Positions 9,305 to 17,428 of a DNA stretch of 64,000 nt are shown here, piece by piece (the stretch's first letter is position 1; every line of letters starts with the position of its first letter). A model generated the notes under the pieces. That model was not told the origin of the DNA. It saw only the letters and a program-made list of their open reading frames with translations, and made no database searches. Where the stretch lies: the NCBI RefSeq assembly GCF_004114795.1, contig NZ_CP035311.1, forward strand, positions 2,356,001 through 2,420,000, given 5' to 3'. Source of the stretch: Janthinobacterium sp. 17J80-10 (lineage in GTDB: Bacteria > Pseudomonadota > Gammaproteobacteria > Burkholderiales > Burkholderiaceae_D). Position numbers and translations under genes: made by a program.

Positions 9305-10075
9305 TTATTTCAGGGACTTGAACGGATCTGCCGGGCCAGCAGCCTTTGATTGGACCGAGGCGCTGACTTTTTGCGCCACCGGCGCGGCCGCTGGCGCTGC
9401 TGCAACCGTAGGTGCAGGTGCGGATGCAGCTGCCGGGGTGGCTGCCGGGGCAACCGCTGCGGCCGGTGCTGCCACCGCCACCGGCGTTGCATCAGCCTTG
9501 CCCGCGGCAGGCATGCGGGCAGTCACCTTTTTGCGGGCGCGTGGCGCCTGTGCTGCCGGCTTATCGGATTCGGCTGGCACCAGGACTTTTTCACCGAGCG
9601 CCAGGCGCAGCGACTTGGTCAGGTTCTCGGCTTCCTGGCGCGCATTCGGATTCACCGGGTTGTGCGGCACCAGGCCCTGCACCGCCTTGGCGGCAATGCG
9701 CAGTCCGGATACCACCAGCAGGCTCTTGGCTTCCTGGTTACTGTCATCGCGGGCCAACGCTTCATTGGCGGCGAGGATCGAGGACGGATAGTTGGCGTCA
9801 TCGAACCAGATGTTCGCCATCCTCAACCAGGGAGCAACATTCGTCGGGCTTTCCTTGGCAGCCTGGTTCAGCAACGCGATCGCCTGGTCACGCCGGCCCT
9901 TGGCCAATTCACTTTCGGCCTGGCCCATCAATGGCTCAATGCTTGGCTGCCCGTCGGCGCCGACGCTGGCCGTCGTGGCACAACCTGACAACAGGCTCAG
10001 GCTAAACGCGGCAATTGCCAAAAGACGACGCTGGCTGATGCTTGCAAGACCGGCAGTGATGCTGCTTGTACCCAT
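9305..10075 (-). CDS. TPR lipoprotein with Ala/Pro-rich tail, T6SS-associated
   Basis: This 256-residue protein starts with a lipoprotein signal peptide ending in the lipobox LLSGC (Cys near 32). Residues about 45-130 hold tetratricopeptide-type helices (ELAKGRRDQAIALLNQAAKE, then PWLRMANIWFDD). The last ~90 residues are a low-complexity Ala/Pro/Val tail. The ATG has GGGAG seven bases upstream. It is the first gene of the leftward T6SS transcript; a TPR lipoprotein at this position is known in Burkholderia-type clusters, but its role is unclear. It may interact with the membrane complex or peptidoglycan; this is inference. Confidence 0.75.
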   Translation of the reverse strand: MGTSSITAGLASISQRRLLAIAAFSLSLLSGCATTASVGADGQPSIEPLMGQAESELAKGRRDQAIALLNQAAKESPTNVAPWLRMANIWFDDANYPSSILAANEALARDDSNQEAKSLLVVSGLRIAAKAVQGLVPHNPVNPNARQEAENLTKSLRLALGEKVLVPAESDKPAAQAPRARKKVTARMPAAGKADATPVAVAAPAAAVAPAATPAAASAPAPTVAAAPAAAPVAQKVSASVQSKAAGPADPFKSLK

Positions 10076-10316
10076 AAATTACTCCCTTTCAATAATTGCT
10101 CTGCGATATAGCCCTAAGGCACATACTTCGACGCTTGAACCGCGAATTGTTTTTCAATCAACTTAAATTGTTTTTTATTCAATTTAAATATTATTATTTC
10201 TACAACAGTTCAGCTATACTAACCGAAACATTATTTAAAAGACAATTGATATTTTTATATTTTTTTACTTTTCTTCAATTGCCATAATTGAAACGAAATA
10301 AGCCGGAGCATGTTGG
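10076..10316. promoter_or_regulatory. AT-rich divergent T6SS control region with inverted repeats
   Basis: This 241-base gap separates the leftward (TPR, tssB...) and rightward (tssJ...) T6SS transcripts and is far richer in A/T than its surroundings. It holds two perfect inverted repeats: TTAAATTG/CAATTTAA at 10163-10187 (9-base loop) and TTCAATT/AATTGAA at 10274-10292 (5-base loop), plus a shorter ATTG/CAAT pair near 10146-10158. A TATACT hexamer near 10214 could be a -10 element. Regulation by a dimeric repressor, or silencing by an H-NS-like protein, is plausible but not shown. Confidence 0.6.
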
Positions 10317-10949
10317 GTGAAAAACAGAACTAACAAGATCGCACCTAGCCTTCATGCCGTAGCAATGCTGTGGCTACTGGCAAGCTGCGCCCTGTTCACG
10401 GGATGCAGCACGGCTGTAAAAGTTGCAGCGGATGCGCTGGCTGAAAAAGCACTGGTGGCGATGGGCGTCAAAAAGGATGACCCGAACGCCCCGCGCCCAC
10501 CGAAAAATATCCAGCTTCGCCTGGAGACGTCACGCGACCTGAATGCCGGCGAGGATGGTCAGGGGCTTTCCACCGTCTTTCGTGTCTACAAGCTTAGGGA
10601 TCGCAATGCATTCCTGGCGACGCCCTATACCGCCTTCGGCAATCCGGAGCGTGAAAAATCAGCATTTGGCCAGGATTTGCTGGAGGTCCGGGAAATGATC
10701 CTTTCTCCAGGCGAAATCCGGGAATTGAAGGAAAAAGTCCCCTCGGAGTCTCCCTATCTGGGTGCGGTCGCGCTATACCGCCAGCCCAGTGCGCAGCGCT
10801 GGCGCTTTGTCTTCTCCACTACGGACTCTGAAAAGAACGGCATAACCCTCGGATTGCATGCCTGCGCCATGACCGCGACGACCACGCCTCCGGTGGGCAT
10901 GACACTCAATGAGAGCGCCCTGCTCTCGACAGCCCGTTGCAAATCATGA
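10317..10949 (+). CDS. tssJ: T6SS outer-membrane lipoprotein TssJ
   Basis: This 210-residue lipoprotein anchors the T6SS membrane complex to the outer membrane and binds the periplasmic part of TssM. It has a signal peptide with lipobox LFTGC (Cys30) and family segments such as PPKNIQLRLETSRDLN and the VVFRVYKL-like strand. The start is GTG at 10317, with GGAG eight bases upstream; an ATG a few bases earlier leads to an immediate stop. It opens the tssJ-tssK-tssL group, 37 bases before tssK. Confidence 0.9.
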   Translation: MKNRTNKIAPSLHAVAMLWLLASCALFTGCSTAVKVAADALAEKALVAMGVKKDDPNAPRPPKNIQLRLETSRDLNAGEDGQGLSTVFRVYKLRDRNAFLATPYTAFGNPEREKSAFGQDLLEVREMILSPGEIRELKEKVPSESPYLGAVALYRQPSAQRWRFVFSTTDSEKNGITLGLHACAMTATTTPPVGMTLNESALLSTARCKS

Positions 10950-10986
10950 CACCTTCGACAAACCCGACACTTCCACTACGCAGACA

Positions 10987-12336
10987 ATGAATCCACTTTC
11001 GAAAATCCTCTGGGGCGAAGGCCTGTTCCTGCGGCCCCAGCATTTCCAGCGCCAGGACCTCTATCACGAGACGCGCCTGACCGAGTTCAGCCGTGCGGCG
11101 CATCCGTACCTGTGGGGCATTCGCTCACTGAAAATCGATACCGACGCTTTGGCCTCCGGCATACTTCGCGTGACCGACCTGGGCGCCATCCTGCCCGACG
11201 GCGAACTGGTGAACGCGCCCGGCAGCGATGAATTGCCGCCGCCAGTCAACCTGGCCGAGATTGAGAACATAGGCAATGGCCTGATTTTTTATGTTGCCCT
11301 GCCTTACCTGCGCGATTTTGGGCCGAATTTTTCCACACAGCGGGAAACTGCCGGGCAGGTGCTGCGCTACTACCAGCAGGAAGAAGTTGCGCCGGACCTG
11401 TACACCAATGCCATCGAATCGGAAGTCTCGGTACTGAAGAAATCGCTGCGCCTGATGTCGGAACGCGACAACCGCGAGCAGACCATCTCAATTCCTGTAG
11501 CACGCGTGCGCTCCAACAGTTCCGGCGGCTTTGAACTGGACCAAGGATTCGTACCGCCGTCCTTGTCGATCAAGGCAGCGCCGCACATTTTCCTGATGGT
11601 GCGGCGGCTCATGGAAATCCTGCAAGCCAAGGCGCAGGCCCTGTACGGCTACCATCGCGAGCCGTCGCAAAACATCGTCGAATTCCGCTCGGGAGATATC
11701 GCCTCCTTCTGGCTGCTGCATACGGTCAATACCGCTTGCGCTTCACTGCAGCATCTTTACCATCATCCTGGCCTGCACCCGGAACGTCTTTTCCATGAAC
11801 TTCTGACGCTGGCCGGTCAACTGCTGACGTTTTCCAAGGCATATACGCTGGCTGACCTGCCGGTCTATAACCACGCCAGTCCCGGCCCGGAATTCTTCAA
11901 GCTCGACCAGATCATCCGCGAGCTGATCGAGACCGTCATTTCGGCGCGCTACTTCAATATTGCGCTTACTGAAACCAAGCCCGCATTCCATCTGGGGCGC
12001 ATCGATTCGGAAAAAGTCACCAGCAATGCGGCGTTCTATATTTCAGTCGCCGCCGACATGCCGCCTGCGGAACTGGTCGAGGCCGTGCCGCAACGGATCA
12101 AGATTGGCGCACCTGACGACGTCGAAAAAATCGTCTCCTCGGCGATGCCTGGCGTGCGCCTGATGGCCGCGCCCCAGGTTCCGGCCTCGATTCCGGTGCG
12201 CCCTGGCTGCTACTATTTTTCGGTGGAACCGCACGGCCCGCTGTATGAACGCATGGTCGCTGCCCATGCCATCATGATTTATGTTCCCGCCGTCTTCAAG
12301 AACATCAACCTCGAACTGATCGCCGTCACCCAATGA
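10987..12336 (+). CDS. tssK: T6SS baseplate-membrane connector TssK
   Basis: This 449-residue protein is TssK (ImpJ/VasE), the trimeric connector between baseplate and membrane complex. MNPLSKILWGEGLFLRPQHFQRQD is the hallmark N-terminus, and the C-terminal CYYFSVEPHGPLYE region also fits. I chose the ATG at 10987 over an upstream in-frame ATG inside tssJ, because the family starts here. Its TGA overlaps the tssL ATG by four bases. Confidence 0.96.
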   Translation: MNPLSKILWGEGLFLRPQHFQRQDLYHETRLTEFSRAAHPYLWGIRSLKIDTDALASGILRVTDLGAILPDGELVNAPGSDELPPPVNLAEIENIGNGLIFYVALPYLRDFGPNFSTQRETAGQVLRYYQQEEVAPDLYTNAIESEVSVLKKSLRLMSERDNREQTISIPVARVRSNSSGGFELDQGFVPPSLSIKAAPHIFLMVRRLMEILQAKAQALYGYHREPSQNIVEFRSGDIASFWLLHTVNTACASLQHLYHHPGLHPERLFHELLTLAGQLLTFSKAYTLADLPVYNHASPGPEFFKLDQIIRELIETVISARYFNIALTETKPAFHLGRIDSEKVTSNAAFYISVAADMPPAELVEAVPQRIKIGAPDDVEKIVSSAMPGVRLMAAPQVPASIPVRPGCYYFSVEPHGPLYERMVAAHAIMIYVPAVFKNINLELIAVTQ

Positions 12337-13106
12337 AAATCAATACCATTGCGCCCTCACTGTTTGCCGAAGGCACCCCGCTGCGCCCGGATTCCAGCCA
12401 CGCCAAGGGCTCCCTGGTCGACATGCTGCACGACGGTTTCTACCTCTTGCTGCTGTTAAAAAACCGCTACGTACCGCGTGACGCCGCCCAGTTCGCGGCA
12501 CAGGTACGCCGCCTGCTCGATAGCTTCGAGCGCTCCGCCCGGCAGAGAAATGTCTCGGTCGATGATATCTACGCGGCCAAATATGCCTTCTGCGCGGCCG
12601 TCGATGAAACCATCCTGTCGATCGACTCTCCCATCCGCGACGAATGGGAACGCTCGCCGCTGCAGCTGATCCTCTTCGGCGACCAGCTGGCCGGCGAACA
12701 TTTCTACAGCGAGCTCGAGACGGTCCGGCACCGCGGCGCTGCCAGCGTGGAGACGCTTGAAGTTTTTTACATGTGCCTGCTGACTGGCTTCCAGGGAAAG
12801 TACATGCTGGAGAGTAAAGAAAAGCTGAATTACCTGATTGCCACACTGGACAAGGAAATTGCCCACCTGAAAGGCAAGCGGGCGCAGTTTGCACCGCACT
12901 GGAAATCCCCGGACAGCATCAAACACCTGATGCGCGCGGAGATCCCGCTGTGGATCGTCGGCGCCGCGTTCGCCCTGTTCGCCGTGGCGATTTACGCCAC
13001 ACTCAACTGGTCCCTGGCGCAGCACACCAACACCACGCTCGGAGACTACTTTGACATCATCAAACTGGCGCCCAAAGTCGCCAACATCACGATCAGTCTG
13101 CCCTGA
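12333..13106 (+). CDS. tssL: T6SS inner-membrane protein TssL (DotU-like)
   Basis: This 257-residue protein is the DotU-like inner-membrane subunit that partners TssM. The cytoplasmic helical domain contains the conserved FCAAVDETILSID motif and LLTGFQGKYML. One transmembrane helix lies near residues 208-228 (PLWIVGAAFALFAVAIYATL), followed by a short tail. No peptidoglycan-binding OmpA-like extension is present. It is fused to tssK by an ATGA overlap; tssM, often next to it, is absent here. Confidence 0.94.
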   Translation: MKINTIAPSLFAEGTPLRPDSSHAKGSLVDMLHDGFYLLLLLKNRYVPRDAAQFAAQVRRLLDSFERSARQRNVSVDDIYAAKYAFCAAVDETILSIDSPIRDEWERSPLQLILFGDQLAGEHFYSELETVRHRGAASVETLEVFYMCLLTGFQGKYMLESKEKLNYLIATLDKEIAHLKGKRAQFAPHWKSPDSIKHLMRAEIPLWIVGAAFALFAVAIYATLNWSLAQHTNTTLGDYFDIIKLAPKVANITISLP

Positions 13107-13166
13107 CTTGCATTGACCTGACCAGTAGCGCATCGTTTCCACCTTACTTACGCGGAGCCGCAAGAG

Positions 13167-15956
13167 ATGCCAGACGATTCCGGTTTAGCTATATCGCAGC
13201 GGCCTGCCGGCCACACCGGCTTGACCGGCTCGGGCCGCCACGCATTCCTGCAAAGCCTGTCCCAGAATGACCGATTATTGACGCTTGAAACACCGCTGGA
13301 CGCGGCCGCCTTGCTGGTCGAGCGCTTTTCCGGGCGCGAGGGCATGTCGGAACTGTTTCGCTTCGAACTCGATTGTCTGTCCACCTCGGCCGATTTCGAA
13401 CTCAAGGCGCTGACCGATCAGGAAGTGACATTGCGCCTGTTGCGCGCCGACGGCACCACGCGCGCTTTCCACGGCATGGTTACGTCTTCGCTGCAGCTGG
13501 GCAGTGACGGCGCGCTGACGCGCTACCGCCTGACGCTGGCGCCATGGATGTCGCGATTGACGCAGCGGCGCGACAACTACGCCTTCCAGGACAAGAACGT
13601 GCTTGAGATTGTCGAGGAAGTCCTGCGCGATTACGCCATCGCCAGCTATCGCTTCGACGTCAAGGCTGCACTGCCGACACGGTCAGTCACCATGCAATAC
13701 CGCGAAAGCGATTTCGACTTCATCGCCCGCCTGCTGGCCGAAGAAGGTCTGAATTTCTATTTCACCCACGATGACGACCAGGGCGGGAAATCTACGGGAG
13801 CATCATGCGACGCAGTCGAGCGCAAGGAGGGCCAGGCCCGCCACCGCTTTGTAGTCTTCGACGACAACGCGTTTCTTGTCGCCGGCGAACAGGCGTCGAT
13901 CCGTTTCAACCGGGCGTCCGCCACGGAAACGGTCGATACCGTCACACAATTTGGCCAGCGCCATGCAATACACGCCAATGCCGTGCTGCTTTCCAGCTGG
14001 GATTACAAGAAGCTGGCGGCTACCGCAGCCGAAGACGTGACTGGCGATGCACCGCCGAATGTGCCGATGCTGGAAATCCATGAAGGCGCCGGCGCCTACC
14101 GCTACACCGACGATGCTGAATCCGCGCGCATTGCCCGCGCACGCGCCGAATCGCTGCAGCTTTCCCATCATGTCCGCCACGCCGAAAGTTCGGTGCGGGC
14201 ACTTGCAGTGGGCTCCTGGTTCACCCTGACCGGCGCCGACCATGAATCCATCGACGGCGACAACGAATTCGCCGTGCTGACGATCGAACACAGCGGCGCC
14301 AACAATCTCTTTGCAGGCATGCCGCACCTCGCCAGGCAAGACAGCGCCGAGCCCGGCACCTACCGCAACCGTTTCACCTGCGTGCCGCGTACGCTGCCGA
14401 TCCGACCGCGCTACTGGAAGCCGAAGCCGGTCGCCCCGGGCGCCCAGGTGGCGCTGGTGGTCGGCGTCGCTGGCGAAGAAATCACCACCGAGCGTGACCA
14501 CCGCGTCAGGATCCAGTTCCCCTGGCAACGCGGCGAGCAGGCCGCATCCGGCCAGGGTCTTCATCCAGCTAACGCGAATGCCCCCGGCAATGAAAGTGCC
14601 GGCACCTGGGTGCGTGTGGCCGAAGCCGCCGCCGGCGCCAACTGGGGCGGCAATTTCATTCCGCGCATCGGCCAGGAAGTGCAGGTGGATTTCATCGCCG
14701 GGGATATCGACCGCCCCGTCGTCACCGGCCAGGTGTACAACGGCGCGGATGCCCCGCCCTTCCATGGCGGCGATAACCATCCGGGCGCGCTGGCGGGATT
14801 CAAGTCCAAGGAATATGCCGGCGGCGGGTTCGGGCAATGGGTGATGGATGACACGCCGGGGCAACTGCGCCAGGCGCTTTCGTCCAGTTATGCCGCCAGC
14901 CAGCTGAACATCGGTTACCTGATCAGGCAGAACGGCAATGTACGCGGGAGTTTCCGCGGCACGGGGCTGGAAGTGGCAAGCGATGCCTGGGGCGTTCTGC
15001 GGGCGAAGCGCGGGTTGTTCGTCACCACTGCACAGCGCGCCCAGGCAGTCTCGAGCCAGCTCGATACCGGGGAGGCTCAGGGGAAGCTCAGGGCCGGAAA
15101 GGACCTGGCGAATGCCTTGTCGGATGCCTCGGTGCAGCACCAGGCACTTGGTTTATCCACGGCGGAGGGCTTGCAAAAGCTTGCCGACACACTCGACGGC
15201 AAGGACACCGCCGATGGCAATGAGGCGCCGGCCTTTTCCCAGCCAGTGAGCTTACTTGATAGCGCCGCCGGCATGAATGTGGCCACGCCGGCCTCCAGCA
15301 TCGCCTACGCCGGGCAGGACCTGACCCAGACGACCCATCTGGCCATGCGGGTGACCGCCGGACAGGCCGTCTCTGTCGTGTCGGCCAGAGCGGCATCGCT
15401 GTTTGCCCATGCGGGCGGGGCCAAGGTCATTGCCGGCAATAGTCCGGTAACGGTGCAGGCCCATACCGGAGCAATGGATGTGCTGGCGGATCAGGCCATG
15501 ACGATCACCTCGTCGAATGCCAGCATCAGGATTCAGGCGAAGCAGGAAATCCTGCTGACCTCCGGCGGCGGATATATCCGGCTCAAGGGCGGGAATATCG
15601 ATATCCATTGTCCGGCCTCCGTGTCGGTCAAAGGGGCCTCGCATGCCTTCAAGGGCGGCGGCAGCGGCAATGCGAGTTTGCCGTTTCTGCCGGATTCTGC
15701 AGCAAAAATTAAAAACTGGATCGCCATTAACTATCGCGATGCAGAGGGCGAGCCGATGGCCGGCTTGGCCTACAAGATCAAGTTCGATAGTGGCGCGGTC
15801 ATCAGCGGCAAGCTGAATGATAAGGGCCATGCCCGCCACGACAACGTTCCCGAGTCCGCAGCGGCAGTCGAGTATGAAAAGCGTCCAGCAAAGCCGGATG
15901 CGCCTTGGGACCCTTTGCAGAAAATGGTCGACATGGCCAATAGCCGATTCAGCTGA
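13167..15956 (+). CDS. vgrG: T6SS spike protein VgrG (TssI) with C-terminal extension
   Basis: This 929-residue VgrG forms the trimeric puncturing tip. The gp27-like part (about 35-420) contains RFSGREGMSELFRFELD. The gp5 OB-fold region has VRIQFPWQRGE near 446-456 and ARIGQEVQVDF-type sequence after it. A DUF2345 beta-helix region spans about 657-828, ending in LTSGGGYIRLKGGNIDIHCP. Residues about 849-929 form an extra domain that looks transthyretin-like (NYRDAEGEPMAGLAYKI); such tails are known to carry effectors. The next gene is the candidate cargo, 33 bases downstream. Confidence 0.95.
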   Translation: MPDDSGLAISQRPAGHTGLTGSGRHAFLQSLSQNDRLLTLETPLDAAALLVERFSGREGMSELFRFELDCLSTSADFELKALTDQEVTLRLLRADGTTRAFHGMVTSSLQLGSDGALTRYRLTLAPWMSRLTQRRDNYAFQDKNVLEIVEEVLRDYAIASYRFDVKAALPTRSVTMQYRESDFDFIARLLAEEGLNFYFTHDDDQGGKSTGASCDAVERKEGQARHRFVVFDDNAFLVAGEQASIRFNRASATETVDTVTQFGQRHAIHANAVLLSSWDYKKLAATAAEDVTGDAPPNVPMLEIHEGAGAYRYTDDAESARIARARAESLQLSHHVRHAESSVRALAVGSWFTLTGADHESIDGDNEFAVLTIEHSGANNLFAGMPHLARQDSAEPGTYRNRFTCVPRTLPIRPRYWKPKPVAPGAQVALVVGVAGEEITTERDHRVRIQFPWQRGEQAASGQGLHPANANAPGNESAGTWVRVAEAAAGANWGGNFIPRIGQEVQVDFIAGDIDRPVVTGQVYNGADAPPFHGGDNHPGALAGFKSKEYAGGGFGQWVMDDTPGQLRQALSSSYAASQLNIGYLIRQNGNVRGSFRGTGLEVASDAWGVLRAKRGLFVTTAQRAQAVSSQLDTGEAQGKLRAGKDLANALSDASVQHQALGLSTAEGLQKLADTLDGKDTADGNEAPAFSQPVSLLDSAAGMNVATPASSIAYAGQDLTQTTHLAMRVTAGQAVSVVSARAASLFAHAGGAKVIAGNSPVTVQAHTGAMDVLADQAMTITSSNASIRIQAKQEILLTSGGGYIRLKGGNIDIHCPASVSVKGASHAFKGGGSGNASLPFLPDSAAKIKNWIAINYRDAEGEPMAGLAYKIKFDSGAVISGKLNDKGHARHDNVPESAAAVEYEKRPAKPDAPWDPLQKMVDMANSRFS

Positions 15957-15989
15957 ACGCGCGATAACACTAAAAAACAATAACTTCCG

Positions 15990-17423
15990 ATGCAAAATCA
16001 ATTTGAAAATGCGCTGGCATGGTTCGGTGCTGCGCCTACACGCTGGATCAAAAGTGCCAGGCAGGACTTGAGTGCAGCGGCAGAATGGTTATGGGGCGTA
16101 TTGCAAGGCGATTTCAATGACAATGCCTCCACCGCACAAACAATTACCGGCACGGTCATTTCAATGATTCCGCTGGTCGACCAACTCTGCGACGTGCGCG
16201 ATGTCGTCGCCAACTGCAGAAAGATCAACGAAGACAGCAGCAATCAATGGACTTGGGTCGCACTGGTACTGACCTTGATCGGATTGTTTCCTACGCTGGG
16301 TTCTCTCGTCAAAGGCTGCTTCAAAATCCTGTTTGCTTATGGCCGCAAGGCTGCATTCAAGACCAGCGCCCCGCTGGCAGAGGGCCTGTGGAATTTCAGC
16401 AAGCCGTGGGTGGAAACCGGCATCGGCAAACTCAACCAGTTTTTGGCACGTCCTGAAGTGCGCAAGGCGATGGCCGCCTTAAAATGGGACAACCCGTACA
16501 AAGAGCTAGCCAGATTCATGCGCGAACTGGCAGGAAAAATCAACACGGCTGCATTAGTGAAGGTGATGGATGAGGTTATCGGTGCTCTCAAGAAGCTGCT
16601 CAATCTGGTGCAGAAATGGGGCAGCGCGGCGATGGCGACCAAGGCTGGCGCATTGCTGGATATAGTGATGAAGGTGCGCAAGGACGCCAATGCCAAACTT
16701 GGCGAAGTGGTCAAGCCAGTGCAGGATTGGCTGGATCAGCTTGCAAAACGATTGGATGTTGAGGCGGAAAATAATTATCGGGCGGCGACCAAATCGGTGA
16801 ATGGACATACGTTCAGCCGGACTACGCTTGATACGGAAGTTGCAGCAATTGAGAAAGCAAAACCGACGTGGGTGGATAAAACGAAGGACGTAACGCATAA
16901 GCCTGCAAAAGAAGCTCCTATCCAAGATGGCTGGCCAGATTTGAGTGACGTAGCAAAAGGCCCAACTAAAAGTAAATATGACACCTTTGAAGCAGGAAAA
17001 ATAGAACCGGTAACAATTCCGCCTGGTGAAACTTTATACCGGATCGTCGATCCCGCTTCCTCGGACAATAATATCTGCTGGATGCGCAAAGCCGAGTTCG
17101 ACAAACTCAAAAGTAAGGACGAGTGGCGCAGGAAATTTGCTGTGTGGGGCTACTGGAACCATAATGGTGAATTTGTAACTTACACAGTGCCGCCCGGCAA
17201 AGGGTTAAACGTTTGGGAAGGTACTGTAGGGACGCAGGAACTTAAAGGAAAGCCAGCTTACAAGTTGGAAGGTGGCGCAACCCAAATCGTACTAGATCCA
17301 GCGCATCTGAAGCAGGAACACATAGGTATACGTCAAGCGACAAACTGGGGCTACAGCAATTTTGGCGAAACTACCGATCTGGTCGGAGTGCCGATTTTGA
17401 CCAATAATTGGCATCAAGGATAA
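15990..17423 (+). CDS. Candidate VgrG-delivered effector (possible NAD-targeting toxin)
   Basis: I do not recognise this 477-residue protein with certainty. The N-terminal part has a hydrophobic SMIPLVDQLCDVRDVVAN motif (about 57-75), of a kind common in polymorphic toxins, and a membrane-type segment near 87-111. Residues about 130-270 look helical. The last ~150 residues form a compact domain with TLYRIV (Arg351), LNVWEGTVG (about 406-414) and GGATQIVLD (428-436). That order faintly recalls TNT-type NAD glycohydrolases and ADP-ribosyltransferases. Position between vgrG and a probable immunity gene supports an effector role. No clear ribosome binding site is seen. GC drops after about 16760. 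Confidence 0.6.
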   Translation: MQNQFENALAWFGAAPTRWIKSARQDLSAAAEWLWGVLQGDFNDNASTAQTITGTVISMIPLVDQLCDVRDVVANCRKINEDSSNQWTWVALVLTLIGLFPTLGSLVKGCFKILFAYGRKAAFKTSAPLAEGLWNFSKPWVETGIGKLNQFLARPEVRKAMAALKWDNPYKELARFMRELAGKINTAALVKVMDEVIGALKKLLNLVQKWGSAAMATKAGALLDIVMKVRKDANAKLGEVVKPVQDWLDQLAKRLDVEAENNYRAATKSVNGHTFSRTTLDTEVAAIEKAKPTWVDKTKDVTHKPAKEAPIQDGWPDLSDVAKGPTKSKYDTFEAGKIEPVTIPPGETLYRIVDPASSDNNICWMRKAEFDKLKSKDEWRRKFAVWGYWNHNGEFVTYTVPPGKGLNVWEGTVGTQELKGKPAYKLEGGATQIVLDPAHLKQEHIGIRQATNWGYSNFGETTDLVGVPILTNNWHQG

Positions 17424-17428
17424 TTACC

